Both the position numbers and the translations under genes were made by a program. Shown one piece after another: positions 6,685 through 14,218 of a stretch of 34,264 bases of DNA. A model generated the notes under the pieces. That model worked only from the letters and a program-made list of their open reading frames with translations. It had not been told where the DNA came from and did not search any database. The first letter of the stretch is position 1; each line of letters starts with the position of its first letter. This DNA is from Methanothrix sp. (GTDB lineage: Archaea; Halobacteriota; Methanosarcinia; Methanotrichales; Methanotrichaceae): positions 1 through 34,264 of the forward strand of contig JANYKI010000009.1 in NCBI GenBank assembly GCA_025361645.1, in the 5' to 3' direction.

Positions 6685-7488
6685 ATGCAGAGGCTAAACG
6701 CTTACATCTCCGGCAAGGTCCAGAAGACCGGCTACAGGGCAAGAGTTGTCACCATTGCTCAGAATTTAAGACTGAACGGGTATGTGCAGAACCTTGAAAA
6801 TGGACTGGTCAAAGTTGTGGCTGAGGGCGAGACCGCTAATTTGGAGGAGTTGCTTAAGGCTATTGATATTAAAAACACCCTTATCAATGTAACCGATATC
6901 CGGAAAGAGTACTCTCCTGCAATAGGTGATTTTGACAGCTTCTTCAAGGCTGTATCCGGAGGCGAGACGGATCAGAGGCTTGATGCGGCTGCGCATTTAC
7001 TAAAAAAACTTATTGTAGTAAATGAAAAAATATTGGGTGTAATCACTGCCACTCATGAAGAATTGAAGGAAACACATGAAGAAATTAGAGGCTCACGCGA
7101 AGATATTAGGGGCTCATGTGAAGATATTAGAAGCTCTCGTGATGCCATTGTTGGCGAGATAAGAGCTTCACGTGATGCCACTGTTTGCGAGATAAAAGCG
7201 TCACGTGATGCCACCATTGGCGAGATAAGAGCTTCACGTGACGCCACTGTTTGCGAGATAAAAGCGTCACGTGATGCCACCATTGGCGAGATAAAAGCTT
7301 CACGTGATGCCATTGTTGGCGAGATAAGAGCATCAAACGACGTAATTGCAGGAGAAGTCAGTGAAGCACGAGACGCTATTGTCGGCGAGATTGGAGAGCT
7401 TCGTGTTGATCTAAAGGAAAGCGTTGATGATAGAATGACGAGAATAGAATCCAACATCTCCCAAATTAAAGAAAAGGTAAGCCTCTAA
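6685..7488 (+). CDS. Acylphosphatase-like domain fused to hendecad-repeat coiled coil
   Basis: A 267-residue protein. Residues 1-75 match the acylphosphatase fold (ISGKVQKTGYRARVVTIAQN, then LNGYVQNLENGLVKVVAEGE), where GxVQxxGYR is the phosphate-binding loop with its Arg. Acylphosphatases are normally about 90 residues and stand alone. After a helical linker (about 76-130) the rest is a long coiled coil, including about eight tandem 11-residue units of the form GEIRASRDATV / CEIKASRDATI. Hendecads form right-handed or straight coiled coils. Two Cys-bearing units alternate with Gly-bearing ones. The start at 6685 is chosen because the acylphosphatase fold begins there and a TATA box lies 27 bases upstream. 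The open frame extends to 6427 but is intergenic in character. Function unknown: perhaps a scaffold, sensor or membrane-tethering rod. Confidence 0.75.
   Translation: MQRLNAYISGKVQKTGYRARVVTIAQNLRLNGYVQNLENGLVKVVAEGETANLEELLKAIDIKNTLINVTDIRKEYSPAIGDFDSFFKAVSGGETDQRLDAAAHLLKKLIVVNEKILGVITATHEELKETHEEIRGSREDIRGSCEDIRSSRDAIVGEIRASRDATVCEIKASRDATIGEIRASRDATVCEIKASRDATIGEIKASRDAIVGEIRASNDVIAGEVSEARDAIVGEIGELRVDLKESVDDRMTRIESNISQIKEKVSL
7156..7287 (+). repeat. Two tandem 66-bp units inside the coiled-coil gene
   Basis: Unit 7156-7221 is repeated at 7222-7287 with one visible difference (GATGCC/GACGCC). Each unit encodes two 11-residue hendecads (GEIRASRDATV plus CEIKASRDATI). Weaker 33-base units flank them on both sides. 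The near identity points to recent in-frame expansion or contraction. Confidence 0.85.
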
Positions 7489-7665
7489 AGATTTTTACCA
7501 CGAGTAGGCGACGTTCGGAAATTTCAGGGGCGGATTTTGCGCAGATCAGATCCTTCTTGCCCCGAAACTCCTAGGATAGTCCATTGCTGGATAAGATTGA
7601 GGCAGATTCCAAAAAGATAAGAGAGAATGCGAGGTCGAGAATTTGACCGTCCTGGATATGAGTCT

Positions 7666-8018
7666 ATGAGAATACCGCTATACCATGTCGATGCCTTCAC
7701 CTCCGAGGTCTTTTCCGGCAACCACGCCGCAGTATGCCTCCTGGATTGCTGGCCTGATGACCAGATCCTCCAGGCCATGGCTGCTGAGAACAACCTCTCT
7801 GAAACGGCTTTTTTGGTCCGCAATGCCATAGGATTTGACATCAGATGGTTCACTCCTCTCACAGAGGTCGCGCTTTGCGGCCATGCCACATTGGCGAGCG
7901 CTTTTGTTCTTTTCAATTCTCGAAGAGAGGCGGCGAGTTATTCTGCACCAATGCAGGCGACCGCGTAAAGATATCAGGAAGAGCAGCTCTCTATCTGGAG
8001 GGCATGATAACGGCTTGA
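7666..8018 (+). pseudogene. phzF-like isomerase/epimerase relic
   Basis: The N-terminal third of a PhzF-family protein: MRIPLYHVDAFTSEVFSGN, AAENNLSETAFLV, and the hallmark GHATLASAFVLF. The normal length is 260-300 residues. The frame is lost near 7920, where a shift moves the reading into GGELFCTNAGDRVKISGR and then LYLEGMITA before a TGA at 8016. After that the remainder of the gene is absent. The catalytic Glu (NLSETAF) is retained, but the second lobe is missing, so no active enzyme is expected. The start is ATG 7666; an in-frame ATG at 7627 lies before the family's usual beginning. The substrate of the original enzyme is unknown. Confidence 0.75.
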
Positions 8019-8052
8019 TGCAAATTCAAGAAGGTTATTGATCGAGGATAAA

Positions 8053-8496
8053 ATGGCCGAATACGGTGAATGGAATCGAAAGGGCGCAACGCTCAGCGAC
8101 AAAACGGCAAAGAAAGAGTACAAGGTGGATCAGGAATTCATCATCAAAGGCATTGAGACCGGCAAACTTGAATGCCGCTACGCCTCCGTTTGGGGAAGTC
8201 CTTTTATCAAAGTTCTAAGACGCCAGCTTGAAGAATACATCACATCCGAGCTGGGACCGGAATACCTGGCAAAAGCTACGGGCAAGATTGAGCTGCAGAA
8301 AATCAAGAAAGAGATAGCTGAAATAGAGCTACAGCTAATCGTGCTTTCGACCAGGAAAGCTGGGCTTGTGGCCAAGAAAGCCAAGCTTGAGGAAATTATG
8401 GCAACACCGGCTGACGGCAAATCACCCAAGAAACCAAAGCTAAAGCTCAAAGCGCCGAAAAATAAATTGAGCAGCCTCACGACTTCCCGTGAATAG
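8053..8496 (+). CDS. Conserved-type hypothetical protein with helical, Lys-rich tail
   Basis: A 147-residue protein that I cannot assign to a named family. The N-terminal half (residues 1-65) looks like a compact winged-helix or excisionase-like fold (KEYKVDQEFIIKGIETGKL, ECRYASVWGSPFIKVLRRQL). Residues 75-120 form a strong amphipathic coiled coil (KIKKEIAEIELQLIVLSTRK, then LVAKKAKLEEIM). The tail is Lys/Pro-rich (KSPKKPKLKLKAPKNK), typical of nucleic-acid contact. The start is ATG 8053, with GAGG six bases upstream; the frame extends to 8038 but lacks a ribosome site there. The next gene follows about 50 bases later and may be co-transcribed. A DNA-binding role is inference only. Confidence 0.7.
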   Translation: MAEYGEWNRKGATLSDKTAKKEYKVDQEFIIKGIETGKLECRYASVWGSPFIKVLRRQLEEYITSELGPEYLAKATGKIELQKIKKEIAEIELQLIVLSTRKAGLVAKKAKLEEIMATPADGKSPKKPKLKLKAPKNKLSSLTTSRE

Positions 8497-8546
8497 CTTG
8501 CAGATGCAGCAGCAAAAAAAAGAGAAATCGACGAGGATAGATCCAG

Positions 8547-8963
8547 ATGGCTACATTCGACGAGATTCATGATGCATTCCTATTCGTCAGCTCAGACGGA
8601 TACGGGATGAATAGAGCGGTCCTCTGCCTGGACAACGGAGAAATATATTTTCACTCCGAAGATGGAGTCTTCGATGAGCTGGATGAAGACGAATTCGACT
8701 GCGATAATTTCATCGTGATCCCCCACAAGAATGACCTTGATTTGGGCCAGAGCCTTGTCTTCGAATTTGTAGAGCAGCAAATGCCGAACGACTTTGGCCG
8801 TGTCCAGGGGATCTTCAGCCATCGCGGAGCCTACAGCAGGTTCAAAGACCATCTGGAGCACAGGGGACTATTGGAGAACTGGTACGATTTCGAAAGCCAT
8901 CGTGAGGAAGAGGCCCTGCACGAATGGTGTCGGGAAAACGAGATCAAGCTAAAATCCACATAA
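8547..8963 (+). CDS. UPF0158 family protein
   Basis: A 138-residue acidic protein resembling the UPF0158 family. It has an N-terminal FDEIHDAFLFVSS segment, a middle YFHSEDGVFDELDEDEF segment, and a C-terminal RVQGIFSHRGAYSRFKDHLE plus ENWYDFESHREEEALHEWC block (the F-D-W-Y-x-FE pattern is characteristic). No enzymatic activity is established for the family. The start is ATG 8547, with GAGGAT about nine bases upstream. It lies just before the ribosomal operon but is separated from it by that operon's promoter. Confidence 0.75.
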   Translation: MATFDEIHDAFLFVSSDGYGMNRAVLCLDNGEIYFHSEDGVFDELDEDEFDCDNFIVIPHKNDLDLGQSLVFEFVEQQMPNDFGRVQGIFSHRGAYSRFKDHLEHRGLLENWYDFESHREEEALHEWCRENEIKLKST

Positions 8964-8966
8964 GTC

Positions 8967-8975
8967 TTTTATATG
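8967..8975 (+). promoter_or_regulatory. Candidate TATA box of the rps13 operon
   Basis: TTTTATATG lies just after the upstream gene's stop codon and about 120 bases before the rps13 start. Transcription would begin near 8998, leaving a GC-rich 5' leader of about 95 bases. A structured leader is usual for ribosomal operons that are autoregulated, but no specific site is identified. Confidence 0.45.
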
Positions 8976-9093
8976 AGGAGCGTAGCTTCACTTTGGTTCA
9001 ATGGATTATTTCGCCCCCCATCGTGGTGAGCGGGCGGCGTCGGGCTCTGACCCGGGGCTGATCCAGAGGATTTAGACTCCCTGGAGGACAAAC

Positions 9094-9645
9094 TTGGCTA
9101 AACCAAATGCAGGAAAAGAGAAGCCTAAAAAGGTTGAAGAGAAGCCTAAGAAGACTGTTGTCGATGAAAATCTTAGGTACATAGTTCGCATTCTAAATAC
9201 AGACCTGGTGGGAAAGCAGCAGGTCCACATGGCCCTGACGGGCATCAAAGGTGTGGGCCGCCGATGCGCCAAGGTCTTTACCGATAAGGCAGGCGTGGAT
9301 CCATTTGCCACACTGGGCCTACTTCCCGATTCGGAGATAGACAAGCTCAAGAAGGTCATCGAGGAGGACGCCACCAAGGTCCTGCCTGTCTGGATGGTCA
9401 ACCGGCGCGGTGATATTGAAACCGGCACTGATATCCACGTTATGGCCATGGACCTCAACATGACGCTACGCGAAGACCTAGACCTCATGAAGAAGATGAG
9501 GAGCTACAAGGGCATCAGGCACGAGCGGGGACTGCGTGTTAGAGGCCAGAGGACCAGATCTTCCGGACGCACGGGCGCCATCGTTGGTGTCAGCCGCAAG
9601 AAGGAAGGAACACCAGCCGCAGCACCAGCTGCAACCAAGGAGTAG
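9094..9645 (+). CDS. rps13: 30S ribosomal protein S13
   Basis: A 183-residue archaeal uS13, which sits in the head of the small ribosomal subunit and contacts the P-site tRNA and large subunit. The core is clear: RIVRILNTDLVGKQQVHMAL-type N-terminus, then GIKGVGRRCAKVF and the basic C-terminus YKGIRHERGLRVRGQRTRSS. It has a Lys/Pro-rich N-terminal extension of about 20 residues and an Ala-rich tail (AAAPAATKE), making it longer than typical archaeal S13 (about 150). The start is TTG 9094, fixed by GGAGG at 9083-9087. First gene of the rps13-rps4-rps11-rpoD operon, with rps4 11 bases downstream. Confidence 0.96.
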   Translation: MAKPNAGKEKPKKVEEKPKKTVVDENLRYIVRILNTDLVGKQQVHMALTGIKGVGRRCAKVFTDKAGVDPFATLGLLPDSEIDKLKKVIEEDATKVLPVWMVNRRGDIETGTDIHVMAMDLNMTLREDLDLMKKMRSYKGIRHERGLRVRGQRTRSSGRTGAIVGVSRKKEGTPAAAPAATKE

Positions 9646-9655
9646 GTGGTAAATA

Positions 9656-10192
9656 ATGGGATATCCAGGCAAGAGCCGCAAGATGTACGAGCGGCCCCGC
9701 ACTCCCTGGCAGGCGGAGCGCATCGCTGGGGAAGTAGAGGTCGTCAAGGCCTTTGGCCTTAGAAACAAGAGGGAACTGTGGAAGGCCCAGGCTTTCCTCA
9801 GGAAGTACAGGCAGATCAGCAGAAAGATGCTCGCCGCCGTCTCCATCGGCCAGGCACCCCAAGAGGCAGAAGCCATTCTCGCTCGCTTAAAGAGGCTGGG
9901 AATGCTCAAAACGGAAGGGGATCTCGATGCCGTCCTTTCCATGAAGGTAGCCGATGTTTTGGAGAGAAGACTGCAAACGCAGGTCTACCGCCAGGGTCTC
10001 GCCAATTCCTTGAAGCAGTCCCGACAGTTCATAGTTCACGGCCATATCCAGGTCTCCGGACGCAGAGTTGACGTTCCGGGATTTCTGGTAAAGCGGGGCG
10101 AGGAAATGAGCATTGATTATTACATGGGTTCCCCAATGGCCAAGGAAGGCCATCCAGAGAGGGCATCCCGAACGTCCAAGGTGGGTGCATAA
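9656..10192 (+). CDS. rps4: 30S ribosomal protein S4
   Basis: A 178-residue archaeal uS4, a primary 16S rRNA binder and assembly initiator. The N-terminus MGYPGKSRKMYERPRTPW and the S4 RNA-binding domain (RRLQTQVYRQGLANSLKQSR, then QFIVHGHIQVSGRRVDVPGF) are typical. The start is ATG 9656, with GGTGG upstream. The stop TAA (10190-10192) directly abuts the ATG of rps11, so translation of the two is coupled. Nothing unusual in length or motifs. Confidence 0.97.
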   Translation: MGYPGKSRKMYERPRTPWQAERIAGEVEVVKAFGLRNKRELWKAQAFLRKYRQISRKMLAAVSIGQAPQEAEAILARLKRLGMLKTEGDLDAVLSMKVADVLERRLQTQVYRQGLANSLKQSRQFIVHGHIQVSGRRVDVPGFLVKRGEEMSIDYYMGSPMAKEGHPERASRTSKVGA

Positions 10193-10582
10193 ATGGCAGA
10201 AGGAAAATGGGGCATTGCCCATATCTACTCGTCCTTTAACAACACGCTTATTACCATCACCGACATAACCGGAGCCGAGACAATGGCGAAGATCTCAGGC
10301 GGCATGGTGGTAAAGGCAGCCAGAGACGAAAGCAGCCCCTACACCGCCATGCAGATGGCCATGCAGGTCGCTGACGCTGTAAAAGATAAGGGGATTGTCG
10401 GGGTTCACGTTAAAGTGCGCGCTCCGGGCGGCAACAAGCAGAGGTCTCCTGGGCCAGGAGCTCAGGCAGCCATACGTGCTCTTGCTCGCGCTGGTCTACG
10501 CATTGGCAGAATAGAGGATGCGACCCCCATACCCCACGACGGCACCAAGCCTGCCGGCGGAAAGAGGGGTCGAAGGGTGTAG
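10193..10582 (+). CDS. rps11: 30S ribosomal protein S11
   Basis: A 129-residue archaeal uS11, on the platform of the small subunit near the mRNA exit. The family pattern is complete: [49 protein letters not shown], and the C-terminal [20 protein letters not shown]. The start ATG immediately follows the rps4 stop. The rpoD TTG start is three bases after its own stop. Confidence 0.97.
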   Translation: MAEGKWGIAHIYSSFNNTLITITDITGAETMAKISGGMVVKAARDESSPYTAMQMAMQVADAVKDKGIVGVHVKVRAPGGNKQRSPGPGAQAAIRALARAGLRIGRIEDATPIPHDGTKPAGGKRGRRV

Positions 10583-10585
10583 AGT

Positions 10586-11380
10586 TTGAAGTTTGAACTG
10601 TTGCAGCTCGAGGAGGACCGCATCCGGTATCTCCTCAGCGGCGTCACAGCCGCTTTCGCCAACGGCATTCGCCGCGCCTGCATGAGTGAAGTGCCTGTGC
10701 TGGCCATAGACGAGATAGGTCTCTATGACAACACATCGGTGCTCTTCGATGAGCAGATTGGACTACGCTTAGGAGAGGTGCCCTTACGGGCTGAGGATCT
10801 GGATATCTTCTGCCAGCCAGAGGATTGCCAGTGCGGCGGAACCGGCTGTCCCGGATGTCGTGTGGAGTTCATGCTCTCCTCGGAAGGGCCGGGCATGGTC
10901 TACTCCAGGGACATTCAGTTCACCGACCCAGGTGTCAAGCCCGCCTTCGACAAGATTCCCATCGTCATCTTGGGCGATGGCGAGAAGCTGGTCATTGAGG
11001 GCTATGCCACAAAACATGTGGGCACCGAGCACACCAAGTGGCAGGCCGGAACGTTGTGCGGCTACAAGAATCAGCCCTGCATAGTAGTGGCAGATTCCTG
11101 CGACGGATGCGGAAAGTGCGTTGAGGTCTGCCCCAGAAACCTTCTGTCTGTGGAAGGCGGCAGAGCGAAAACTACAAATATGCTGGAATGCTCTCTGTGC
11201 AAGCTCTGTGTTGATGCGTGCGAGCCGGGGGCCATAAAGCTCTCGCCCATCATGGACTCATTCGTGGTGTCCATTGAAAGCAGCGGCACTTTGCCCGCCA
11301 AGGATCTGGTGGCGAAGGCGGCTGAAGAGATCAAGAAGAGGGCAGAGGACTTAGACGCAAAGCTGGCAGAGCTAGCTTAG
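10586..11380 (+). CDS. rpoD: DNA-directed RNA polymerase subunit D with two [4Fe-4S] sites
   Basis: A 264-residue archaeal RNA polymerase subunit D (equivalent of bacterial alpha and eukaryotic Rpb3), which forms the assembly platform with subunit L. The dimerisation parts flank an inserted domain that carries a polyferredoxin-like module: CDGCGKCVEVC and CSLCKLCVDAC, each a CxxCxxCxxxC set, enough for two [4Fe-4S] clusters. A further Cys-rich loop, CQPEDCQCGGTGCPGC, lies near residues 72-87. Methanogen RpoD proteins are known to bind clusters needed for assembly. The start is TTG 10586, three bases after the rps11 stop, so it is co-transcribed and probably coupled. Oxygen or redox control of polymerase assembly is a literature idea, not shown here. 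Confidence 0.96.
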   Translation: MKFELLQLEEDRIRYLLSGVTAAFANGIRRACMSEVPVLAIDEIGLYDNTSVLFDEQIGLRLGEVPLRAEDLDIFCQPEDCQCGGTGCPGCRVEFMLSSEGPGMVYSRDIQFTDPGVKPAFDKIPIVILGDGEKLVIEGYATKHVGTEHTKWQAGTLCGYKNQPCIVVADSCDGCGKCVEVCPRNLLSVEGGRAKTTNMLECSLCKLCVDACEPGAIKLSPIMDSFVVSIESSGTLPAKDLVAKAAEEIKKRAEDLDAKLAELA

Positions 11381-11384
11381 AATC

Positions 11385-11405
11385 AGATCGGCCCAAGGCC
11401 GATCT
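11385..11405 (+). terminator. Perfect 9-bp hairpin between rpoD and tRNA-Leu
   Basis: AGATCGGCC, loop CAA, GGCCGATCT lies five bases after the rpoD stop. There is no T-tract, so it is not a classic terminator. It may instead be an RNA-processing or stability element that separates the mRNA from the downstream tRNA. Confidence 0.4.
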
Positions 11406-11420
11406 ACAAACCCATTTCGA

Positions 11421-11505
11421 GCGGGGGTTTCCAAGCCAGGTCAAAGGAGCAGGGTTGAGGGCCCTGTCGCGCAGGCGTTCACGGGTTCAAATCCCGTCCC
11501 CCGCA
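11421..11505 (+). tRNA. tRNA-Leu (anticodon GAG)
   Basis: The acceptor stem GCGGGGG pairs with CCCCCGC. The D stem is TCC/GGA. The anticodon stem CAGGG/CCCTG encloses the loop TTGAGGG with anticodon GAG. A long variable arm (class II, as in Leu) follows, then the T arm ACGGG-TTCAAAT-CCCGT and discriminator A. CCA is not encoded and there is no intron. No clear TATA box lies 25-30 bases upstream, where the rpoD hairpin stands, so it may be transcribed with the ribosomal operon and processed out. Confidence 0.95.
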
Positions 11506-11540
11506 TATTATTCGCCAACGAGCGAACACTTTTTGCTTTG

Positions 11541-11935
11541 CTACATCTGTTTATCTCCTGTCTGACTTCTGCCGTAATGAATTATAATTCCATTCGGGTC
11601 TTTTGATACATTAAAACCCAAAAAACCCTCGTTTAATAGCTTCTTCTGCGCTTCAATATCTGAGCTTTTAATAATCATGACATCCTGCCAAGTTGGATGA
11701 GCACTAATACAGATATTTTTAAATAATATGCATCTGATCAATCCACCATACTTCTTCGTTATCTCCTTGATTAAAAAGCCACTTTGAAACATATTTCGTA
11801 GGCTATAATAGTTTTTAGGCGATACTGTGCATAAGACGTGGCAACATCCGATACTATTAATAACATCCAGAGTATATTGTATTAATTTTAGTTGAAAGGA
11901 GTTCCCTCTATAATCGGGATGAACAAAAGAAAATT
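11541..11935 (-). pseudogene. GNAT N-acetyltransferase, C-terminal part (split by ISL3 element)
   Basis: The 3' half of an acetyltransferase gene on the minus strand. It contains the acetyl-CoA binding region FVHPDYRGNSFQLKLIQYTL, then SPKNYYSLRNMFQSGFLIK and YGGLIRCILFK. The other half lies at 13240-13647. Removing the insertion sequence plus one copy of its 8-bp target duplication joins the halves in frame as VAHIKFSFVHPDYRGN and restores a 264-residue protein. The natural substrate is unknown. The gene is probably inactive in this strain. Confidence 0.85.
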
Positions 11936-13239
11936 GGTTCCTCGCCGTTCTTAGTGGGAAAGGGGCAAAGTTTAATAATATCCCTGGTTGAATTATTACC
12001 CGTGACTCAATCACAGGAAGACCTACTTAAACTCGCATTGACTCTCCAAGATCCTTGGTATGTCAAATCCATAGAATTCAACAATGCAGAAAAGCGAATT
12101 GACATAAATATTGATTTTGTGGCAGGCAGTCGATTTGAATGCGTATTGTGCAAAACGCCGAACAATAGCATTCACGACACAAAAAATAGAGTATGGCGTC
12201 ATCTTAATTTTTTCCAATTCAAAACATACATTCATGCCCGAGTGCCGCGCACAAAATGTCAGAAATGCGGGTCCATAAGGTTGATTGATGTTCCATGGGC
12301 TAGGAGAAGCGTCCATTTCACATTGCTAATGGATTCAATGATACTGCTTTTGGCCCAGAATATGCCAGTTATGGCTGTAGCTGAGATAATAGGTGAGCAT
12401 GATACAAGGATTTGGCGGGTTTTATCTCACTATATTCCGGAATCGAGGTCTAAAGAGGATCATTCTAATGTAAAAAGAGTTGGAGTTGATGAGACCTCAT
12501 GCGCCAAAAACCATAAATATGTATCGCTATTTGTTGATCTTGACAATAATAAAGTTTTATATGTATGCGAAGGAAAGGACGCAAGTGTTATCAGCTCATT
12601 TAAGGAAGACCTTGAGAATCATAATGGCGCATCGAAAAATATAGATATGTTCTGCTCGGACATGTCTCCTGCATTCATCTCAGGTATAACGGAACAGTTT
12701 CCAGAATCGTCACTTACTTTTGACAAATTTCATGTTGTGAAGATGGTCAATGAAGCAGTAGATCAAGTGCGTCGCGAGGAGCCGCACCACAATGCAGAAT
12801 TAAAGAATACTCGATATATATGGCTAAGAAACCCAAACAAGCTTTCATTGGCTGAAAAAGAAAAGCTTGGCTCTCTCAAAGATATGAATTTAATGACTTC
12901 TAAAGCATACAATTTCAAGCTAAGTCTAAAAGACTTTTGGACGTATAATGATAAGCTCCTTGCGGAGGATTTCCTTAAAAACTGGTATTATTGGGCGTCA
13001 CATAGCCAAATTGACCCAATTATTGATGCAGCCAAAACCATAAAGAGACATTGGACCGGCATAATAAATTATGTAGACACCAAAATATCAAATGGCGTGT
13101 TAGAAGGAATAAACAGCATGGTTCAATCAGCAAAGAGCAGTGCGAGAGGCTTCAGGACAACGAAGAATCTCATTCTAATTATATATCTTAGACTCGGAAA
13201 AATCCAATTCAATCTTCCCACATGAAGCAGCGAGGAACC
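11936..13239 (+). mobile_element. ISL3-family insertion sequence (complete, 1304 bp)
   Basis: The ends are imperfect inverted repeats: GGTTCCTCGCCGTTCTTAGT at the left and, on the other strand, GGTTCCTCGCTGCTTCATGT at the right, both followed by GGGAA. The first ten bases are identical and about 19 of 25 match. The element is flanked by an exact 8-bp target duplication AGAAAATT at 11928-11935 and 13240-13247. It contains one ISL3-type DDE transposase gene. It sits inside a GNAT gene, and both flanks still read in frame, so the insertion is recent. The 8-bp duplication is typical of ISL3. Confidence 0.95.
11954..13225 (+). CDS. ISL3-family transposase
   Basis: Up to 423 residues. The N-terminal zinc-binding region has two Cys pairs (FECVLCKTP and TKCQKCG), followed by a helix-turn-helix-like part (MAVAEIIGEHDTRIWRVLSH). 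The DDE nuclease core follows, with Asp in VGVDETSCAKNHKYVSLFVD, Asp in FCSDMSPAF, and Glu in SNGVLEGINSMV; FDKFHVVKMVNEAVD is a classic ISL3 segment. The ORF can start at GTG 11954 inside the terminal repeat, but GTG 12002 (just before TQSQEDLLKLAL) fits family starts better. The frame is intact with no internal stops, so the element may still be mobile. Confidence 0.93.
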   Translation: MGKGQSLIISLVELLPVTQSQEDLLKLALTLQDPWYVKSIEFNNAEKRIDINIDFVAGSRFECVLCKTPNNSIHDTKNRVWRHLNFFQFKTYIHARVPRTKCQKCGSIRLIDVPWARRSVHFTLLMDSMILLLAQNMPVMAVAEIIGEHDTRIWRVLSHYIPESRSKEDHSNVKRVGVDETSCAKNHKYVSLFVDLDNNKVLYVCEGKDASVISSFKEDLENHNGASKNIDMFCSDMSPAFISGITEQFPESSLTFDKFHVVKMVNEAVDQVRREEPHHNAELKNTRYIWLRNPNKLSLAEKEKLGSLKDMNLMTSKAYNFKLSLKDFWTYNDKLLAEDFLKNWYYWASHSQIDPIIDAAKTIKRHWTGIINYVDTKISNGVLEGINSMVQSAKSSARGFRTTKNLILIIYLRLGKIQFNLPT

Positions 13240-13647
13240 AGAAAATTTAATATGAGCAACCTTTTTTAAATCTTCTTTTGACATTGCGATATCACGTCCG
13301 AGGTTATCCTGCTCATCTCCAGGTGTATGGATGCAGCTAAAGCCAATAAGACCTTCACCTGTTAACACTCCAAGCGCGAAAGTCTTTTCACTGAGATATT
13401 TCTTTAATTTTTCTTGGGATGCGGGGTAGTAGATTTCGGGGTCTTTGAGATCATGGAGAACAATTTCCTGCAATTTTATGACATCTTGTAGGTCGTATTC
13501 GGTCAGAAACCTTATTATGTATTTCGACCTTGCTTCATGAGAATCCCCTCTGCCTTTCAAATAACCTACTTCGAGAATTGAATCCTTTTGGCTCGCCTTA
13601 ATAGCTATGACCTCCCCACCGAGAAGCTTCTTGAATCCAATAGCCAA
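13240..13647 (-). pseudogene. GNAT N-acetyltransferase, N-terminal part (split by ISL3 element)
   Basis: The 5' half of the gene whose 3' half is at 11541-11935. It begins at TTG 13647 (MAIGFKKLLGGEVIAIKASQ) and includes the first GNAT strand and helix region (YIIRFLTEYDLQDVIKLQEI) and the substrate-facing FALGVLTGEGLIGFSCIH strand. It runs to AHIKFS at the insertion point. Beyond that the frame runs into the IS end and would add foreign residues (GSSLLHVGRLNW). A truncated product without the acetyl-CoA site is predicted. Confidence 0.85.
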
Positions 13648-13791
13648 TGATATCTAAATTTTGCGGCTCTCTTGGAGCGTGATTAGTGAGCTTTCTGGTG
13701 ACAGGATTCTTTTTTAGGTGTCGAGGTTTGCATGCCTGGGCCAAATCTTAAATATAAACGATGCATAAAATTCTTGGCAATAGGAAGCAGG

Positions 13792-14150
13792 ATGAACAAG
13801 AAAAGGTCGATCATAATTTTCTCAATCATACTATTAATATCATTATCCGCTGCACAGTATCAGCCGCCGCCCCTGCCAGCCCCCGCGCCCCAGCCGGCGA
13901 TTGGGCCGCAACTGCAACCTCTCGGCCCGGCTGGCATGATCGCCGGTGCTGCCATCCCGCGCCCCAGCCGGCGATTGGGCCGCAACTGCAACAGCAACAG
14001 ATCAACGGAGACCTGGCCCCCCTCACCACCCACCAATTCTCTCTTCAGTTTATAGAAACCTCCTACGATCTCAAGGATGTGGCTTTCCTGAACAAGGATC
14101 TGGGATGGGCGACGGGTGCTCCTCACTGGAATCTGCCGGGAATAAATTAG
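13792..14150 (+). pseudogene. Secreted Ycf48/BNR-like protein, frameshifted and truncated
   Basis: It starts at ATG 13792 with a signal peptide (MNKKRSIIIFSIILLISLSA) and a Pro-rich linker (QYQPPPLPAPAPQPAIGPQL). The frame is then lost at a duplicated 37-base segment. In another frame the continuation is QQQINGDLAPLTTHQFSLQF, SYDLKDVAFLNKDLGWATGA, then a stop at 14148-14150. DVAFLNKDLGWATG is the repeat pattern of Ycf48/BNR beta propellers, which normally run 300 residues or more. Copies of the 37-base segment start at 13882 and 13956, an offset of 74, which is not a multiple of three. Deleting 74 bases restores one frame to the stop. The remainder of the propeller is absent. Confidence 0.7.
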
Positions 14151-14218
14151 CTTGAATTAAGTAAAGCTTATTGGAGTTCGAATGTGTATCATGCTCATCG
14201 ATACAGGAGATACATCAA

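Noticed and set aside
7156-7287. CRISPR-like regular repeats
   Set aside because: The units are contiguous 33/66-base coding repeats with no spacers.
7053-7457. Long minus-strand ORFs over the 66-bp repeats
   Set aside because: They are complements of the hendecad repeats; the plus strand has the acylphosphatase domain and promoter.
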